A stretch of DNA of 43,115 nucleotides from Scatosoma sp045660265 (GCA_045660265.1 JAZRDM010000059.1:1-43115); one strand, 5' to 3'; shown: positions 7,602-14,631, numbered from the stretch's first letter. Program-made: numbers and translations. Notes: generated by a model not told the origin, from the sequence alone.

Positions 7602-8297
7602 TTATTTATTTTCATCTTTCTCTACTTTTTGCCGTTTTTGCATCTGTAACCAGTTAAAAAAGCCATACAAATCGTTTACGAAAAACATTAAAAAACATGC
7701 TACCATTACTAAGTTAGAAATATCCGACTCGCAGGCAATTGCCCAAAGTATAATCAGCACAATATCATTCAATAAATACCCTACCGCATAATAAGGACTT
7801 CTAAAAAAGGTCAATGCGGCGGCAAAGAAACTAGTTGCCACCGAAAGTGTACTTATCCAGATACTCGCCGTATTCAACGCGCTCAAAATAAAATAGAAAG
7901 CAACGGTTACGACTAGAGTAGATATGGCAATTGCTATCTTTTTTCTTTTATCTAAAACGCATATTTCCACTTCCGCGCCTTCCGCATGCGGATGCTTCAA
8001 CCACTCGACAATAGCAATAATCTCCATAGGTGCACACATCAATAGATACGTAATCATTTCGCCGTAGTATCTATTTTGCCAAGACACAAGCCCATACAGC
8101 ACTGCGAAAACAACCAATAATGCAGGCCCGAAAACGTTGGCTTTTGCATGAAAAATCAAACCGGTAACCCCCAATAATGAAGCAATAAAATGCACAACGC
8201 CTTGCTTTGCAATGATAAATCCAAGCGTCATTGTCAGTACAGATACCAGCCAAAGCCCTATTTCAAATTTCGTGAATTTTGGAAAAATTTTAGACAT
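7602..8297 (-). CDS. pnuC: Nicotinamide mononucleotide/riboside transporter PnuC family
   Basis: The 231-residue protein is strongly hydrophobic, with about seven membrane segments and the PnuC-type core (SWQNRYYGEMITYLLM around residue 70, then FFRSPYYAVGYLLND). PnuC proteins are facilitators for vitamin B3 ribosides such as nicotinamide riboside and act in the cytoplasmic membrane. The start MSKIFPKF is chosen because the ORF opens there; the ribosome binding site is weak. It has its own promoter at 8328-8356. No NAD-salvage kinase gene is adjacent, so the exact vitamin is an inference. A riboside carrier fits the nucleoside theme of the window. Confidence 0.85.
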   Translation of the reverse strand: MSKIFPKFTKFEIGLWLVSVLTMTLGFIIAKQGVVHFIASLLGVTGLIFHAKANVFGPALLVVFAVLYGLVSWQNRYYGEMITYLLMCAPMEIIAIVEWLKHPHAEGAEVEICVLDKRKKIAIAISTLVVTVAFYFILSALNTASIWISTLSVATSFFAAALTFFRSPYYAVGYLLNDIVLIILWAIACESDISNLVMVACFLMFFVNDLYGFFNWLQMQKRQKVEKDENK

Positions 8298-8327
8298 ACT
8301 TCTCGCTTAAAAAACATTTATGTTTTT

Positions 8328-8356
8328 ATTATATCATTTTTTCTTTATAAAGTCAA
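8328..8356 (-). promoter_or_regulatory. Promoter of pnuC
   Basis: On the minus strand TTGACT (8351-8356) and TATAAT (8328-8333) have a 17-bp spacer, about 30 bp upstream of the pnuC start codon. Confidence 0.8.
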
Positions 8357-8423
8357 TTAAATAGTCCCTCTTTTTCTTTATAATCTTACGCATCAATTTT
8401 ATTATTTTACGGTTGATTTTTAA

Positions 8424-8457
8424 CAAAAAAAACGGATTGAACTCCTGTTCAATCCGT
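8424..8457 (-). terminator. Terminator of the sigma/beta-propeller operon
   Basis: On the minus strand CGGATTGAAC and GTTCAATCCG pair around a 4-nt loop and are followed by eight T, 22 nt after the stop codon of the beta-propeller gene. Confidence 0.88.
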
Positions 8458-8478
8458 ACATGACTACCACCAATTGCG

Positions 8479-10395
8479 TTAAAGGATTTGTACCGCCTTC
8501 ATTTCCGCGTCCCCGATAACATACAACCAACCGTCAACCATTACCGCACGCGTTCTGTCCATATTCCCCTCAAAAGAGATTTTGGCAATTTCCACAAGAC
8601 GATATCCGTCGAATTGTAATAGAATATATTTTCCCGAATATCCGTCCATCAATCCAACGTATCCATTTGCAGTATCTATAAAATAAGCCTTAAACTGTTG
8701 CGAAAAAGTTACGTAATTTTGCGGTTCGTAACTTGTTACACTCAAAAGCGCTGTAGTTGTTTCGCGATACAGTTCTATTTTTAAATTAAATTCTTCGTTA
8801 TATCCAATACCCAACAAAGTGTCATCCTTGAATTTCATCAGTGAAATTGAGTAGCCGTCAATCACACCCGTATCTGTATAGGTGATATCATTCAAATCGC
8901 TTAAATCAAACGCAAATACGGGATCGGTAACCTGAATTGCCGTACAAACGTACGCCTTTGTTCCGTCAAAACGGGCCGAACGCACCGTTTCACCCGCAGG
9001 CGCAAATTTCTCCACCGAGCACTCCACTTGCATGGTTTGCAAATTGATACAATACAAACTAGCGGAAACGCTACTGCCTACAAATTGCATACTTGCGTAT
9101 TCGCCTTTTATTTCTTCCTTGTATTGTCTGCTTGAATGGGTGGTAAACACGCGCAATACGCCATCATATTCATCCATTGAATACTGGTCGTTGAGATATC
9201 CGTCAACCGTTACGTTTCCCGTCAGCGACAAAGCTCCCCCCGAATAATTTATGCAGGAAACTTCCGTCTTTGAAGCTTCCGTCCGCACGCCGTCCTCTTC
9301 CGTTCTATCCGTGTAGGAGCGCGTAACAAACATATTGTCTTTAGAGGCATAAATTTCTTGCGAATAGGAAAAAAACGCCAAACTATCCTGCATTGCAAGC
9401 GTAGTACAATCAATTTCACAAAGCACAGTATATTGCGCTGTTGTAGCCTCTTCCGACCAAACAATGTCTTGTGCTTTAACGCTATTCAACGCATACCTGG
9501 TACCCATCTGCGGTAAATATTCTTCGGGATTATTAAAATCTGGATTACTCTTTAAATAATAATTTGAAACCACGTACAGCGTTTCGTCCACCTTTCTTGA
9601 AGAGATATACGAACCGGAAATATACGTTCGGCCAATCTCCTTTATATTTGATACGTCCGTTACATCAAACGCCATAACGGCGGTATATAAAATTTGTTTC
9701 TCTGCGTCATAACAAGGCGAAATAATGGTTACTTGCTTACCGTCTTGGCTTAAATACATTTCCGCTTTATCCACGTATCCGTTAAAGCGCATCCCTTCCT
9801 CCGCTTCTATCGTCAACGAGCCCGCTTCTTCAGATTTGTCTTTATTTATTGAATATGCCTGTAATTTATAATCAAGCAACGCAAATGAATAGCCGTTATT
9901 ATTCGTTTCCTCCTTCCCCGCCTGATAATTCAGATAAAAAATATACTCGTTACTACGTTTAAACAAATCACCTTCGATAACCCCTTGCGTCTGGTTGTTG
10001 GTAACTTCTTCGTAGTTATTGATTGCGTCCGTATTGCTTTGCAAAAGCGAATTTTCCGGCACTGCACCGTTTAATAGAGCATCTCCGCCCGCCATTGTAT
10101 CTCTCGCCCCGCAGCCAAAGGATAAATCGCCAAACCATTTTTCAAAATTATTTTTATAAAGCGGAGGCGAATAGGTCAATTCGTTGACCTTATTCATCAA
10201 CGAGTAGTACTCGCTTTGCTTATGCGCCTCCAACCCCACAGGCGTGTTATCGTAAGGTAAAAACAATACCAAATTTATCGAAGTAATCGCTACCGCCACA
10301 GAAGCAAAAACAATGCAACCGCGCTTTGCCCGTTTTTTCTTTTCCTGTTCTACTTTTTTTAATATACTTTCCGTTCTTTCCTTATATGTCTTCAT
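8479..10395 (-). CDS. Membrane-anchored protein with C-terminal beta-propeller domain
   Basis: The 638-residue protein has a charged cytoplasmic N terminus (residues 1-25, Lys/Glu-rich), one membrane segment (about 27-48) and a long extracytoplasmic part. It resembles the secreted proteins with a C-terminal beta-propeller distantly related to WD-40 (COG4880-like): repeated sheet-forming segments with VDETLYVVSNYY, FDGTKAYVCTAIQ and VMVDGWLYVIGD type blades. It overlaps the preceding ECF sigma gene by 14 nt. One-segment proteins encoded directly after an ECF sigma factor are often its anti-sigma or sensor, so control of that sigma factor is a reasonable inference. No zinc anti-sigma motif is visible in the short cytoplasmic tail. 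Confidence 0.85.
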   Translation of the reverse strand: MKTYKERTESILKKVEQEKKKRAKRGCIVFASVAVAITSINLVLFLPYDNTPVGLEAHKQSEYYSLMNKVNELTYSPPLYKNNFEKWFGDLSFGCGARDTMAGGDALLNGAVPENSLLQSNTDAINNYEEVTNNQTQGVIEGDLFKRSNEYIFYLNYQAGKEETNNNGYSFALLDYKLQAYSINKDKSEEAGSLTIEAEEGMRFNGYVDKAEMYLSQDGKQVTIISPCYDAEKQILYTAVMAFDVTDVSNIKEIGRTYISGSYISSRKVDETLYVVSNYYLKSNPDFNNPEEYLPQMGTRYALNSVKAQDIVWSEEATTAQYTVLCEIDCTTLAMQDSLAFFSYSQEIYASKDNMFVTRSYTDRTEEDGVRTEASKTEVSCINYSGGALSLTGNVTVDGYLNDQYSMDEYDGVLRVFTTHSSRQYKEEIKGEYASMQFVGSSVSASLYCINLQTMQVECSVEKFAPAGETVRSARFDGTKAYVCTAIQVTDPVFAFDLSDLNDITYTDTGVIDGYSISLMKFKDDTLLGIGYNEEFNLKIELYRETTTALLSVTSYEPQNYVTFSQQFKAYFIDTANGYVGLMDGYSGKYILLQFDGYRLVEIAKISFEGNMDRTRAVMVDGWLYVIGDAEMKAVQIL

Positions 10396-10933
10396 GGGTT
10401 ACACCTTCCTTGATAAGCATTTCTTTTAAGGAGCTTTTCGCGCGAGATAAAAGATTATATACTTGCTTTTTCGTTTTTCCAAGTATTTGACAAATTTCCG
10501 CTATTTCAAACCCGTCTAAATACGCCAAATAAATGACGGCTTTATACTGTTCGGGCAGAGCATGTACGCATCTATACAGTTTTTTGTTTCGTTCTTGCGT
10601 CGAAAAATCTTCTTCAATGCTTGCGCCTTGCAAAACGTTTTCCATATCGTAAATGGATAGGTTGCGAACGTCCTTACGCAAACAATCGATACATTTATTC
10701 TTTGCTATTTGATATAAATACGTTTTAAATTTCGCTCGGCTGGTAAACCTTTTCCGTTTGATAAACAGCGCTGCAAACGTATCTTCCGCGACGTCTTCGG
10801 CAAGATACGAATCTTTGACGTACAAATACGCAAATCGAATTAAATTATCACTGTATATACGAATCAATTCTTCTAAAGCGGAAATATCGCCTTTTAAAAA
10901 CTGCGCGTACAGCATTGCGTCTTTATCCTTCAT
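10382..10933 (-). CDS. ECF-type RNA polymerase sigma factor
   Basis: The 183-residue protein has sigma region 2 (about residues 10-75; IRFAYLYVKDSYLAEDVAED and KFKTYLYQIAKNKCIDCLR) and region 4 (about 120-175; LPEQYKAVIYLAYLDGFEI, then a helix-turn-helix ending LLSRAKSSLKEML). The start is set at the ATG 10931-10933 because AAAGGAGG ends 7 nt upstream of it; a longer GTG reading would place this ribosome binding site inside the gene. It is followed by the beta-propeller gene with a 14-nt overlap, suggesting a sigma/regulator pair that answers an envelope signal. Its own promoter lies at 11004-11032. Confidence 0.93.
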   Translation of the reverse strand: MKDKDAMLYAQFLKGDISALEELIRIYSDNLIRFAYLYVKDSYLAEDVAEDTFAALFIKRKRFTSRAKFKTYLYQIAKNKCIDCLRKDVRNLSIYDMENVLQGASIEEDFSTQERNKKLYRCVHALPEQYKAVIYLAYLDGFEIAEICQILGKTKKQVYNLLSRAKSSLKEMLIKEGVTHEDI

Positions 10934-11003
10934 CTTTCGCCCTCCTTTCACTTATTAAACGGAAAAATTTGGAAATTTACTCACTCTTTTTTCTATTTTT
11001 TTT

Positions 11004-11032
11004 ATTTTACCATAAAATCTACTATCTGACAA
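11004..11032 (-). promoter_or_regulatory. Promoter of the ECF sigma operon
   Basis: On the minus strand TTGTCA (11027-11032) and TAAAAT (11004-11009) are separated by 17 bp. It is back to back with the promoter of the plus-strand iron-sulfur gene, with only 9 bp between their -35 boxes. Confidence 0.75.
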
Positions 11033-11041
11033 GCCCCCTGC

Positions 11042-11070
11042 TTGATTTTTTCACAAGCGTGTGCTATAAT
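11042..11070 (+). promoter_or_regulatory. Promoter of the QueG-like gene
   Basis: TTGATT (11042-11047) and TATAAT (11065-11070) have a 17-bp spacer. The start codon at 11099 follows an AAGG ribosome binding site. Confidence 0.82.
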
Positions 11071-11098
11071 ATATAAAATTTCACATAAGGATTTTTCT

Positions 11099-11764
11099 AT
11101 GTTACAACAAGAGCTTGAAAATTTTGCGCTTGCGCAAGGCGCCATCCTCGTCGGTGGGTGCGATTTAGGCACTTCGCCTATCCCAAATCAACCGAATATG
11201 CGCTATGCTTTTTCTATTATTGTTAAACTTTCCGATTCCGTTTTAAAAACGATTGATAACGCACCGTCGTTTATGTATTTCCAGCATTACCGCACGGCAA
11301 ATGCCTTACTCGATAATATCGCTTTTCGCCTTAGCGAAAAAATTGAAGAGGCGGGCTACTCTGCCTTTCCTGTCGCCGCTAGTCAAAGCCTTGGAAAAAA
11401 TAACGCCTACTGCGGCGTAATTCCGCATAAAACAGTCGCGGTATTATCTGGCTTGGGGTTTGTAGGCAAAAGCGGGTTATTCTTGACGAAAAAATACGGC
11501 AGTAAAGTACGTCTTGCCACCGTCATCACAGACATGCCCCTATCCAACGCCTTGCCTATTATCGAAAACGGCTGCGGAAACTGTACCGCTTGTATGCACG
11601 CTTGTCCGGCAGGCGCTATCTATGGAACACTGCCCACAACGGACGGCGAACGAAACTTCGACCCTGAAAAATGCTCGAAATATATGAAAGAAAATTTCCA
11701 AGATATCGGCAGGGGAAGCGTTTGCGGAATCTGTATCAAAGTCTGCCCTAAAAACAAACTTTAA
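11099..11764 (+). CDS. QueG-like protein with two 4Fe-4S clusters
   Basis: The 221-residue protein ends with two ferredoxin-like cluster motifs: CGNCTACMHACPAGAI (about 159-174) and a second set CSKYM ... CGICIKVCP. The upstream region contains IPHKTVAVLSGLGFVGKSGL, which is characteristic of the epoxyqueuosine reductase family. It is shorter than true QueG, lacks the C-terminal HEAT-like repeats, and I see no clear cobalamin-site GRDYH motif, so a role in queuosine synthesis is doubtful. It is better called a QueG-related iron-sulfur protein of unknown substrate. The start at 11099 is preferred over an in-frame one at 11042, which lies in the -35 box. Confidence 0.85.
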   Translation: MLQQELENFALAQGAILVGGCDLGTSPIPNQPNMRYAFSIIVKLSDSVLKTIDNAPSFMYFQHYRTANALLDNIAFRLSEKIEEAGYSAFPVAASQSLGKNNAYCGVIPHKTVAVLSGLGFVGKSGLFLTKKYGSKVRLATVITDMPLSNALPIIENGCGNCTACMHACPAGAIYGTLPTTDGERNFDPEKCSKYMKENFQDIGRGSVCGICIKVCPKNKL

Positions 11765-11770
11765 ACATAA

Positions 11771-11800
11771 AAAAGACAAGCGCAAAGCTTGTCTTTTTTT
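11771..11800. terminator. Bidirectional terminator
   Basis: AAGACAAGC and GCTTGTCTT pair around a 5-nt loop, flanked by A4 on the left and T7 on the right. It can end the QueG-like gene on the plus strand and the 74-aa ORF on the minus strand. Confidence 0.9.
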
Positions 11801-11821
11801 GTTAAAATTAGCAACATCCCC

Positions 11822-12046
11822 CTATTCATTCATAAGCAACCATTCGTTCCACTCCAGCACGCGCCTTCCGGTAGAACAATGCGCCGCAAAACAAGTTACA
11901 TTCCCACCAAAAAAACGAGCATAGTCCACCACAACAACGCTGTATGGATAAGAAATACCCAAACTTCCTTGATAGCCGTGTTCACGCAACCATTCTAGCC
12001 GTTCTTCTCTTTCCTCTCCATACCCTACCGATACTAAATACTGCAT
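11822..12046 (-). CDS. Unknown 74-aa protein under a SAM riboswitch
   Basis: ATG 12044-12046 is preceded by AGAGGT. The product starts MQYLVSVGYGEEREERLEWL and later has a hydrophobic VVVVDYARFFGG stretch and a Trp-containing C terminus (LEWNEWLL). It has two Cys but no signal peptide or clear membrane segment. I do not recognise a family. It is the only gene between a strong promoter with a SAM-type riboswitch (12082-12243) and a terminator (11771-11800), so it is probably repressed when S-adenosylmethionine is plentiful. A link to methionine or SAM metabolism is inferred from this control alone. A longer in-frame start would lie inside the riboswitch and is rejected. Confidence 0.7.
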   Translation of the reverse strand: MQYLVSVGYGEEREERLEWLREHGYQGSLGISYPYSVVVVDYARFFGGNVTCFAAHCSTGRRVLEWNEWLLMNE

Positions 12047-12081
12047 AAAAATACCTCTTTGTAATTTTTCCACAAAGAGAT

Positions 12082-12112
12082 AAAAAAGAAAACCCATCGT
12101 AAGATGAGTTTT
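12082..12112 (-). terminator. Riboswitch expression-platform terminator
   Basis: On the minus strand AAAACTCATC pairs with GATGGGTTTT around loop TTAC, followed by C and T6. The left arm ACTCATC can instead pair with GATGGGT at 12125-12131 inside the aptamer's P1 strand, giving an antiterminator. Confidence 0.88.
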
Positions 12113-12121
12113 GCGTACATA

Positions 12122-12211
12122 TCCACCCATCTTCCAAGCTTTAGCACCTTAACGTTCGTCAGGTTGCTGTGTAGTCAACGGGCTTGTCCCTCGTACACTC
12201 TTTATGGTAAA
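12122..12211 (-). ncRNA. SAM-I-type (S-box superfamily) riboswitch aptamer without P4
   Basis: The minus strand reads in order: P1 5' strand ACCAT; junction AAAGA; P2a GTGTA; GA; P2b GGG-ACAAG-CCC; kink-turn-like GTTGA; P2a 3' strand TACAC; AGCAACC; P3 ACCTgACG with CGTtAAGGT; then GTGCTAA, AGCTTGG and AAGATGGGT (P1 3' strand). GAGGGAC, GCAACC, AAGGTGCTAA and AAGATG are SAM-I core elements. The P2 loop CAAG pairs with downstream CTTG where the usual pair is CUGG:CCAG, which is a compensatory change supporting the pseudoknot. The P4 hairpin normally found before the last P1 strand is missing. SAM binding would hold P1 and let the terminator at 12082-12112 form. Confidence 0.85.
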
Positions 12212-12214
12212 ATT

Positions 12215-12243
12215 ATTATACGCAACAAAACTATTTTTGTCAA
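12215..12243 (-). promoter_or_regulatory. Strong promoter of the SAM-riboswitch transcript
   Basis: On the minus strand a perfect TTGACA (12238-12243) and TATAAT (12215-12220) have a 17-bp spacer. The predicted start near 12208 is at the first base of P1. Confidence 0.92.
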
Positions 12244-12386
12244 TTATTTTTTATTATTACATAAAAACACCTTTTTATATAATCCTTTAAAAACTTTTTA
12301 TACCATTTAACCAACCGGAGCGCGTCGGGACTATACCTCTCGCGAACCCTGGATAATTCGCAGACTTCTCGCCCTGTTCCACCACG

Positions 12387-12416
12387 AAAAAAGACAAGCA
12401 CAAGGCTTGTCTTTTT
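12387..12416 (-). terminator. Second (duplicated) tRNA operon terminator
   Basis: This is an identical copy of the hairpin at 12561-12590, lying 174 bp further downstream: AAAAAGACAAGC, short loop, GCTTGTCTTTTTT on the minus strand. It may act as a backup terminator. Confidence 0.85.
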
Positions 12417-12560
12417 CTGGTGGACGATCTTTTCGGGAATTTGCCGTAAACGGCAAAGCTTCCCTCGCTTGACTTCTTTTTCGAAAAATCCATCTTTTCG
12501 TTCAAGCTCGCTCGCGCGAACCCTGGATAATTCGCAGACTTCTCGCCCTGTTCCACCACG

Positions 12561-12590
12561 AAAAAAGACAAGCACAAGGCTTGTCTTTTT
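12561..12590 (-). terminator. Terminator of the tRNA operon
   Basis: Directly after the CCA end of tRNA-Lys(CTT), AAAAAGACAAGC and GCTTGTCTTTTTT form a hairpin with a T run on the minus strand. Confidence 0.92.
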
Positions 12591-12591
12591 C

Positions 12592-12667
12592 TGGTGGACG
12601 ATCAGGGACTCGAACCCTGGGCCCACTGATTAAGAGTCAGTTGCTCTACCAACTGAGCTAATCATCC
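12592..12667 (-). tRNA. tRNA-Lys (anticodon CTT)
   Basis: The acceptor stem GGATGAT pairs with ATCGTCC, D arm is GCTC...GAGC, the anticodon stem ACTGA/TCAGT encloses CTCTTAA (anticodon CTT), and the T arm is CAGGG TTCGAGT CCCTG. The CCA end is encoded. It is the last gene of the tRNA operon, 5 nt after tRNA-Lys(TTT). Its final 12 bases are duplicated downstream. Confidence 0.96.
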
Positions 12668-12672
12668 ACGTT

Positions 12673-12748
12673 TGGTGGTCCATCGGAGGCTCGAACTCCG
12701 GACACCTTGATTAAAAATCAAGTGCTCTGCCAACTGAGCTAATGGGCC
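12673..12748 (-). tRNA. tRNA-Lys (anticodon TTT)
   Basis: The anticodon stem CTTGA/TCAAG encloses TTTTTAA (anticodon TTT). D and T arms are normal and CCA is encoded. The acceptor stem GGCCCAT/ATGGACC has a C3-A70 mismatch, unlike the fully paired neighbour tRNA-Lys(CTT). Confidence 0.94.
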
Positions 12749-12778
12749 ATAGTGGGCACTATTTAGTTTTGCCAGGTT

Positions 12779-12854
12779 TGGCTGGGGTGGCAGGATTTGA
12801 ACCTACGAATGCCGGAATCAAAATCCGGTGCCTTAACCACTTGGCGACACCCCA
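12779..12854 (-). tRNA. tRNA-Gln (anticodon TTG)
   Basis: Acceptor TGGGGTG pairs with CACCCCA, with the U1-A72 pair typical of tRNA-Gln. The anticodon stem CCGGA/TCCGG encloses TTTTGAT (anticodon TTG), and GCCA is encoded at the 3' end. Confidence 0.96.
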
Positions 12855-12865
12855 AGGTTAATAAA

Positions 12866-12943
12866 TGGGGCGGGCGACAAGAATCGAACTTGCGACCTCC
12901 AGGGCCACAATCTGGCGCTCTAACCAACTGAGCTACGCCCGCC
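12866..12943 (-). tRNA. tRNA-His (anticodon GTG)
   Basis: Acceptor GCGGGCG pairs with CGCCCGC and is preceded by an encoded G(-1) facing C73, the histidine identity element. The anticodon loop is TTGTGGC. The last anticodon-stem pair is A31-C39, a mismatch. CCA is encoded. Confidence 0.95.
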
Positions 12944-12950
12944 ATTTATA

Positions 12951-13027
12951 TGGTGCGCCTGAAGAGATTCGAACTCCTGACACACGGCTTAGAAGGCCGT
13001 TGCTCTATCCAACTGAGCTACAGGCGC
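12951..13027 (-). tRNA. tRNA-Arg (anticodon TCT)
   Basis: Acceptor GCGCCTG pairs with CAGGCGC. The anticodon stem ACGGC/GCCGT encloses CTTCTAA (anticodon TCT). D and T arms are normal, and ACCA is encoded. Confidence 0.96.
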
Positions 13028-13059
13028 ATGTATGCTGAGTTGAGCGCCCGCCTTGATAA

Positions 13060-13133
<74 letters not shown>

Positions 13134-13171
13134 ATATCATCACAACGCTGTCGGACCAACAACGCTTGTAT

Positions 13172-13200
13172 ATAATACCACTTAATTTTATAAATGTCAA
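13172..13200 (-). promoter_or_regulatory. Promoter of the six-gene tRNA operon
   Basis: On the minus strand TTGACA (13195-13200) and TATTAT (13172-13177) have a 17-bp spacer, about 39 bp upstream of tRNA-Gly. Confidence 0.85.
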
Positions 13201-13285
13201 ATATTTTTACTAGTTTTTTGTAAAAAAGTTTTTTAATTTAAAAATTTTTCTTTTTTTGTCATTTTATTCATTCTTTCCAAATATT

Positions 13286-13816
13286 TCAGCCCCACAAGCC
13301 GTAGCCTTTTGTAATCGGATCTTGAAAAATAGGAAGCGTCGGCGTTAAAAAAGTAAAAAGCATAAATAAACACAATATCGCCAATAAAATTAAAATCGCA
13401 ATCCAGCTTTCTTTCCAAGGCAACCCGCCTTTTTGAAACAAAATATATTCCAATAAATACCCGAAAGCAACCGCAACAAAAAAGAAAAGGATATTCAGCC
13501 AATCGGACGTTTTTCCAAAAGCACCGTTATACGTATAAAATAAAACGGGGACCAATATCGTTGTCGCTAAAATTCCCAACAATTTCCCCCACCAAAAACC
13601 CTTGTATTCTTTCGCAAAATACTTACTTTGAATACACGCAAATGCAAATGCTGGCAAAAACGCGAGTTTCATATGCTCCCAAGTAGACTCATTAACCGCC
13701 GAAAACGCAGCCACGCCCACATTTTTTGTCCAACCGTATAAAAAATGCAAGATTGTCCCTACTGCAACCGTAAAAACAAATCCGCCAAATTGCCAAAGCC
13801 CTAATTCTTTTTTCAT
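13286..13816 (-). CDS. Small integral membrane protein, DUF6512-like
   Basis: The 176-residue protein has about five or six hydrophobic segments. A conserved-looking segment near the N terminus, ending NESTWEHMKLAFLPAF (about 42-57), together with an early LHFLYGW, resembles the uncharacterised DUF6512 membrane proteins as I remember them. The function is unknown. The start codon at 13814-13816 is a plain ATG with only a weak GGGACG upstream. It lies 95 bp after the neighbouring 239-aa gene in the same direction, so the two may be co-transcribed. Confidence 0.75.
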   Translation of the reverse strand: MKKELGLWQFGGFVFTVAVGTILHFLYGWTKNVGVAAFSAVNESTWEHMKLAFLPAFAFACIQSKYFAKEYKGFWWGKLLGILATTILVPVLFYTYNGAFGKTSDWLNILFFFVAVAFGYLLEYILFQKGGLPWKESWIAILILLAILCLFMLFTFLTPTLPIFQDPITKGYGLWG

Positions 13817-13911
13817 TACACGTCCCGCAAACTATATTATATATTATGTACCTAAATATATTTTACAAGCGCGCAAAATATGACCATTTATCTCCCGCAA
13901 TAAAACGCGTC

Positions 13912-14631
13912 TTATTTAAAAAAATCTTTACTCTCTTCTTCCGTTGCCTTACGAAGCACTTGCTTGACGGTGCTAGGATCAAACGGCGCGTCTTCTTCAT
14001 TAAAACATCGAACACTATCCACGTATACAACCTGTTCTGTGTTATGTCGTCCCATTTTCACCCAAACGCAATCCCCTTGCAAAACGCTTTTCGAGGGATC
14101 TAAATACCAATAATTACAACCCGTATATCCTTTGGGACTTACCCCTACAAATAGATATTTACCCTTACCATGTACGAATTTAACAAAGATTTTATCAAAT
14201 TCTTCCTTCAGCGCAACCGCAAACTTTTCAATATCCTTTCTGTGTAATAAAATCGAATATACACCGTCTAAAAACTTCGCTTCTTTTTCCGAACGCATTA
14301 TCAAACGAATCGCCATCACGCAATCATTTTTACGGCGCTCTTCACGAGAAGCCTCTTCTCCGTCCTTCGTATACGGATAAAAATCAATCGCCAAGCCTGC
14401 GCGTTCAAATGAGAGCGTGTATTCTTTCGAATAAGCCCCCGCCAACAAACGAAACATTGCAAAAATGAGTTTCTCCACCTCTTCCCTTGAGATTTTCTCT
14501 TGGATTCGCCGATACGCCACGTATTCATTTTTCACAGAAATTTCCGTTCTCGCCCAATATCCCCTTGAAAACACACGAAGGGGCAATAAACAAAAACCAA
14601 ATTCTGTCCCTTGTAAATTGATAATCGCCAT
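13912..14631 (-). CDS. Unknown two-part cytoplasmic protein, 239 aa
   Basis: There is no signal peptide or membrane segment. The first half begins with a sheet-rich part (residues 1-40, FSRGYWARTEISV). It is followed by charged helices and a LAIDFYPYTKDGEE segment. The last ~75 residues form a compact, probably beta-rich unit with YLFVGVSPKGYTG, GDCVWVKMGRHN and a final FDPSTVKQVLRKA. That pattern (GD.V.V..G..N, then a P..TK.+.RK tail) recurs at the ends of many Firmicutes proteins of unknown function and loosely recalls the small beta domain at the PriA N terminus. I cannot name a family. The ATG 14629-14631 is preceded by AGAGAAGT. Confidence 0.75.
   Translation of the reverse strand: MAIINLQGTEFGFCLLPLRVFSRGYWARTEISVKNEYVAYRRIQEKISREEVEKLIFAMFRLLAGAYSKEYTLSFERAGLAIDFYPYTKDGEEASREERRKNDCVMAIRLIMRSEKEAKFLDGVYSILLHRKDIEKFAVALKEEFDKIFVKFVHGKGKYLFVGVSPKGYTGCNYWYLDPSKSVLQGDCVWVKMGRHNTEQVVYVDSVRCFNEEDAPFDPSTVKQVLRKATEEESKDFFK

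Larger units (their letters stand above)
12244..12591 (-). repeat. Gene-free stretch with a 174-bp tandem duplication of a tRNA tail
   Basis: Two identical 89-bp direct copies, 12341-12429 and 12515-12603, are spaced by exactly 174 bp. On the minus strand each copy starts with the last 12 bases of tRNA-Lys(CTT) (GATCGTCCACCA), continues through the tRNA operon terminator and ends with CCAGGGTTCGCG, which resembles the T arm of the same tRNA. The copy at 12515-12603 is the tail of the intact gene; the other is orphaned. The 85 bp between them contain a small inverted repeat (TTTGCCGTAAACGGCAAA). Bases 12244-12340 show no gene. ORFs here are by-products of the repeat. Confidence 0.9.

Noticed and set aside
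7334..7657. Plus-strand 107-codon ORF across the pur promoter
   Set aside because: It overlaps the leader, promoter and the end of pnuC on the opposite strand and has no ribosome binding site or family likeness.
10934..10951. GTG start for the sigma factor
   Set aside because: The extra codons are the AAAGGAGG ribosome binding site of the ATG at 10933.
12592..12603. Active integration site of a mobile element at tRNA-Lys
   Set aside because: No integrase or element genes lie between the repeats; only 85 bp separate them.
12240..12626. Overlapping minus-strand ORFs of 96-128 codons with repeated peptides
   Set aside because: They run through the duplicated tRNA tail and terminators, and their repetition comes from the 174-bp DNA duplication, not from a protein.
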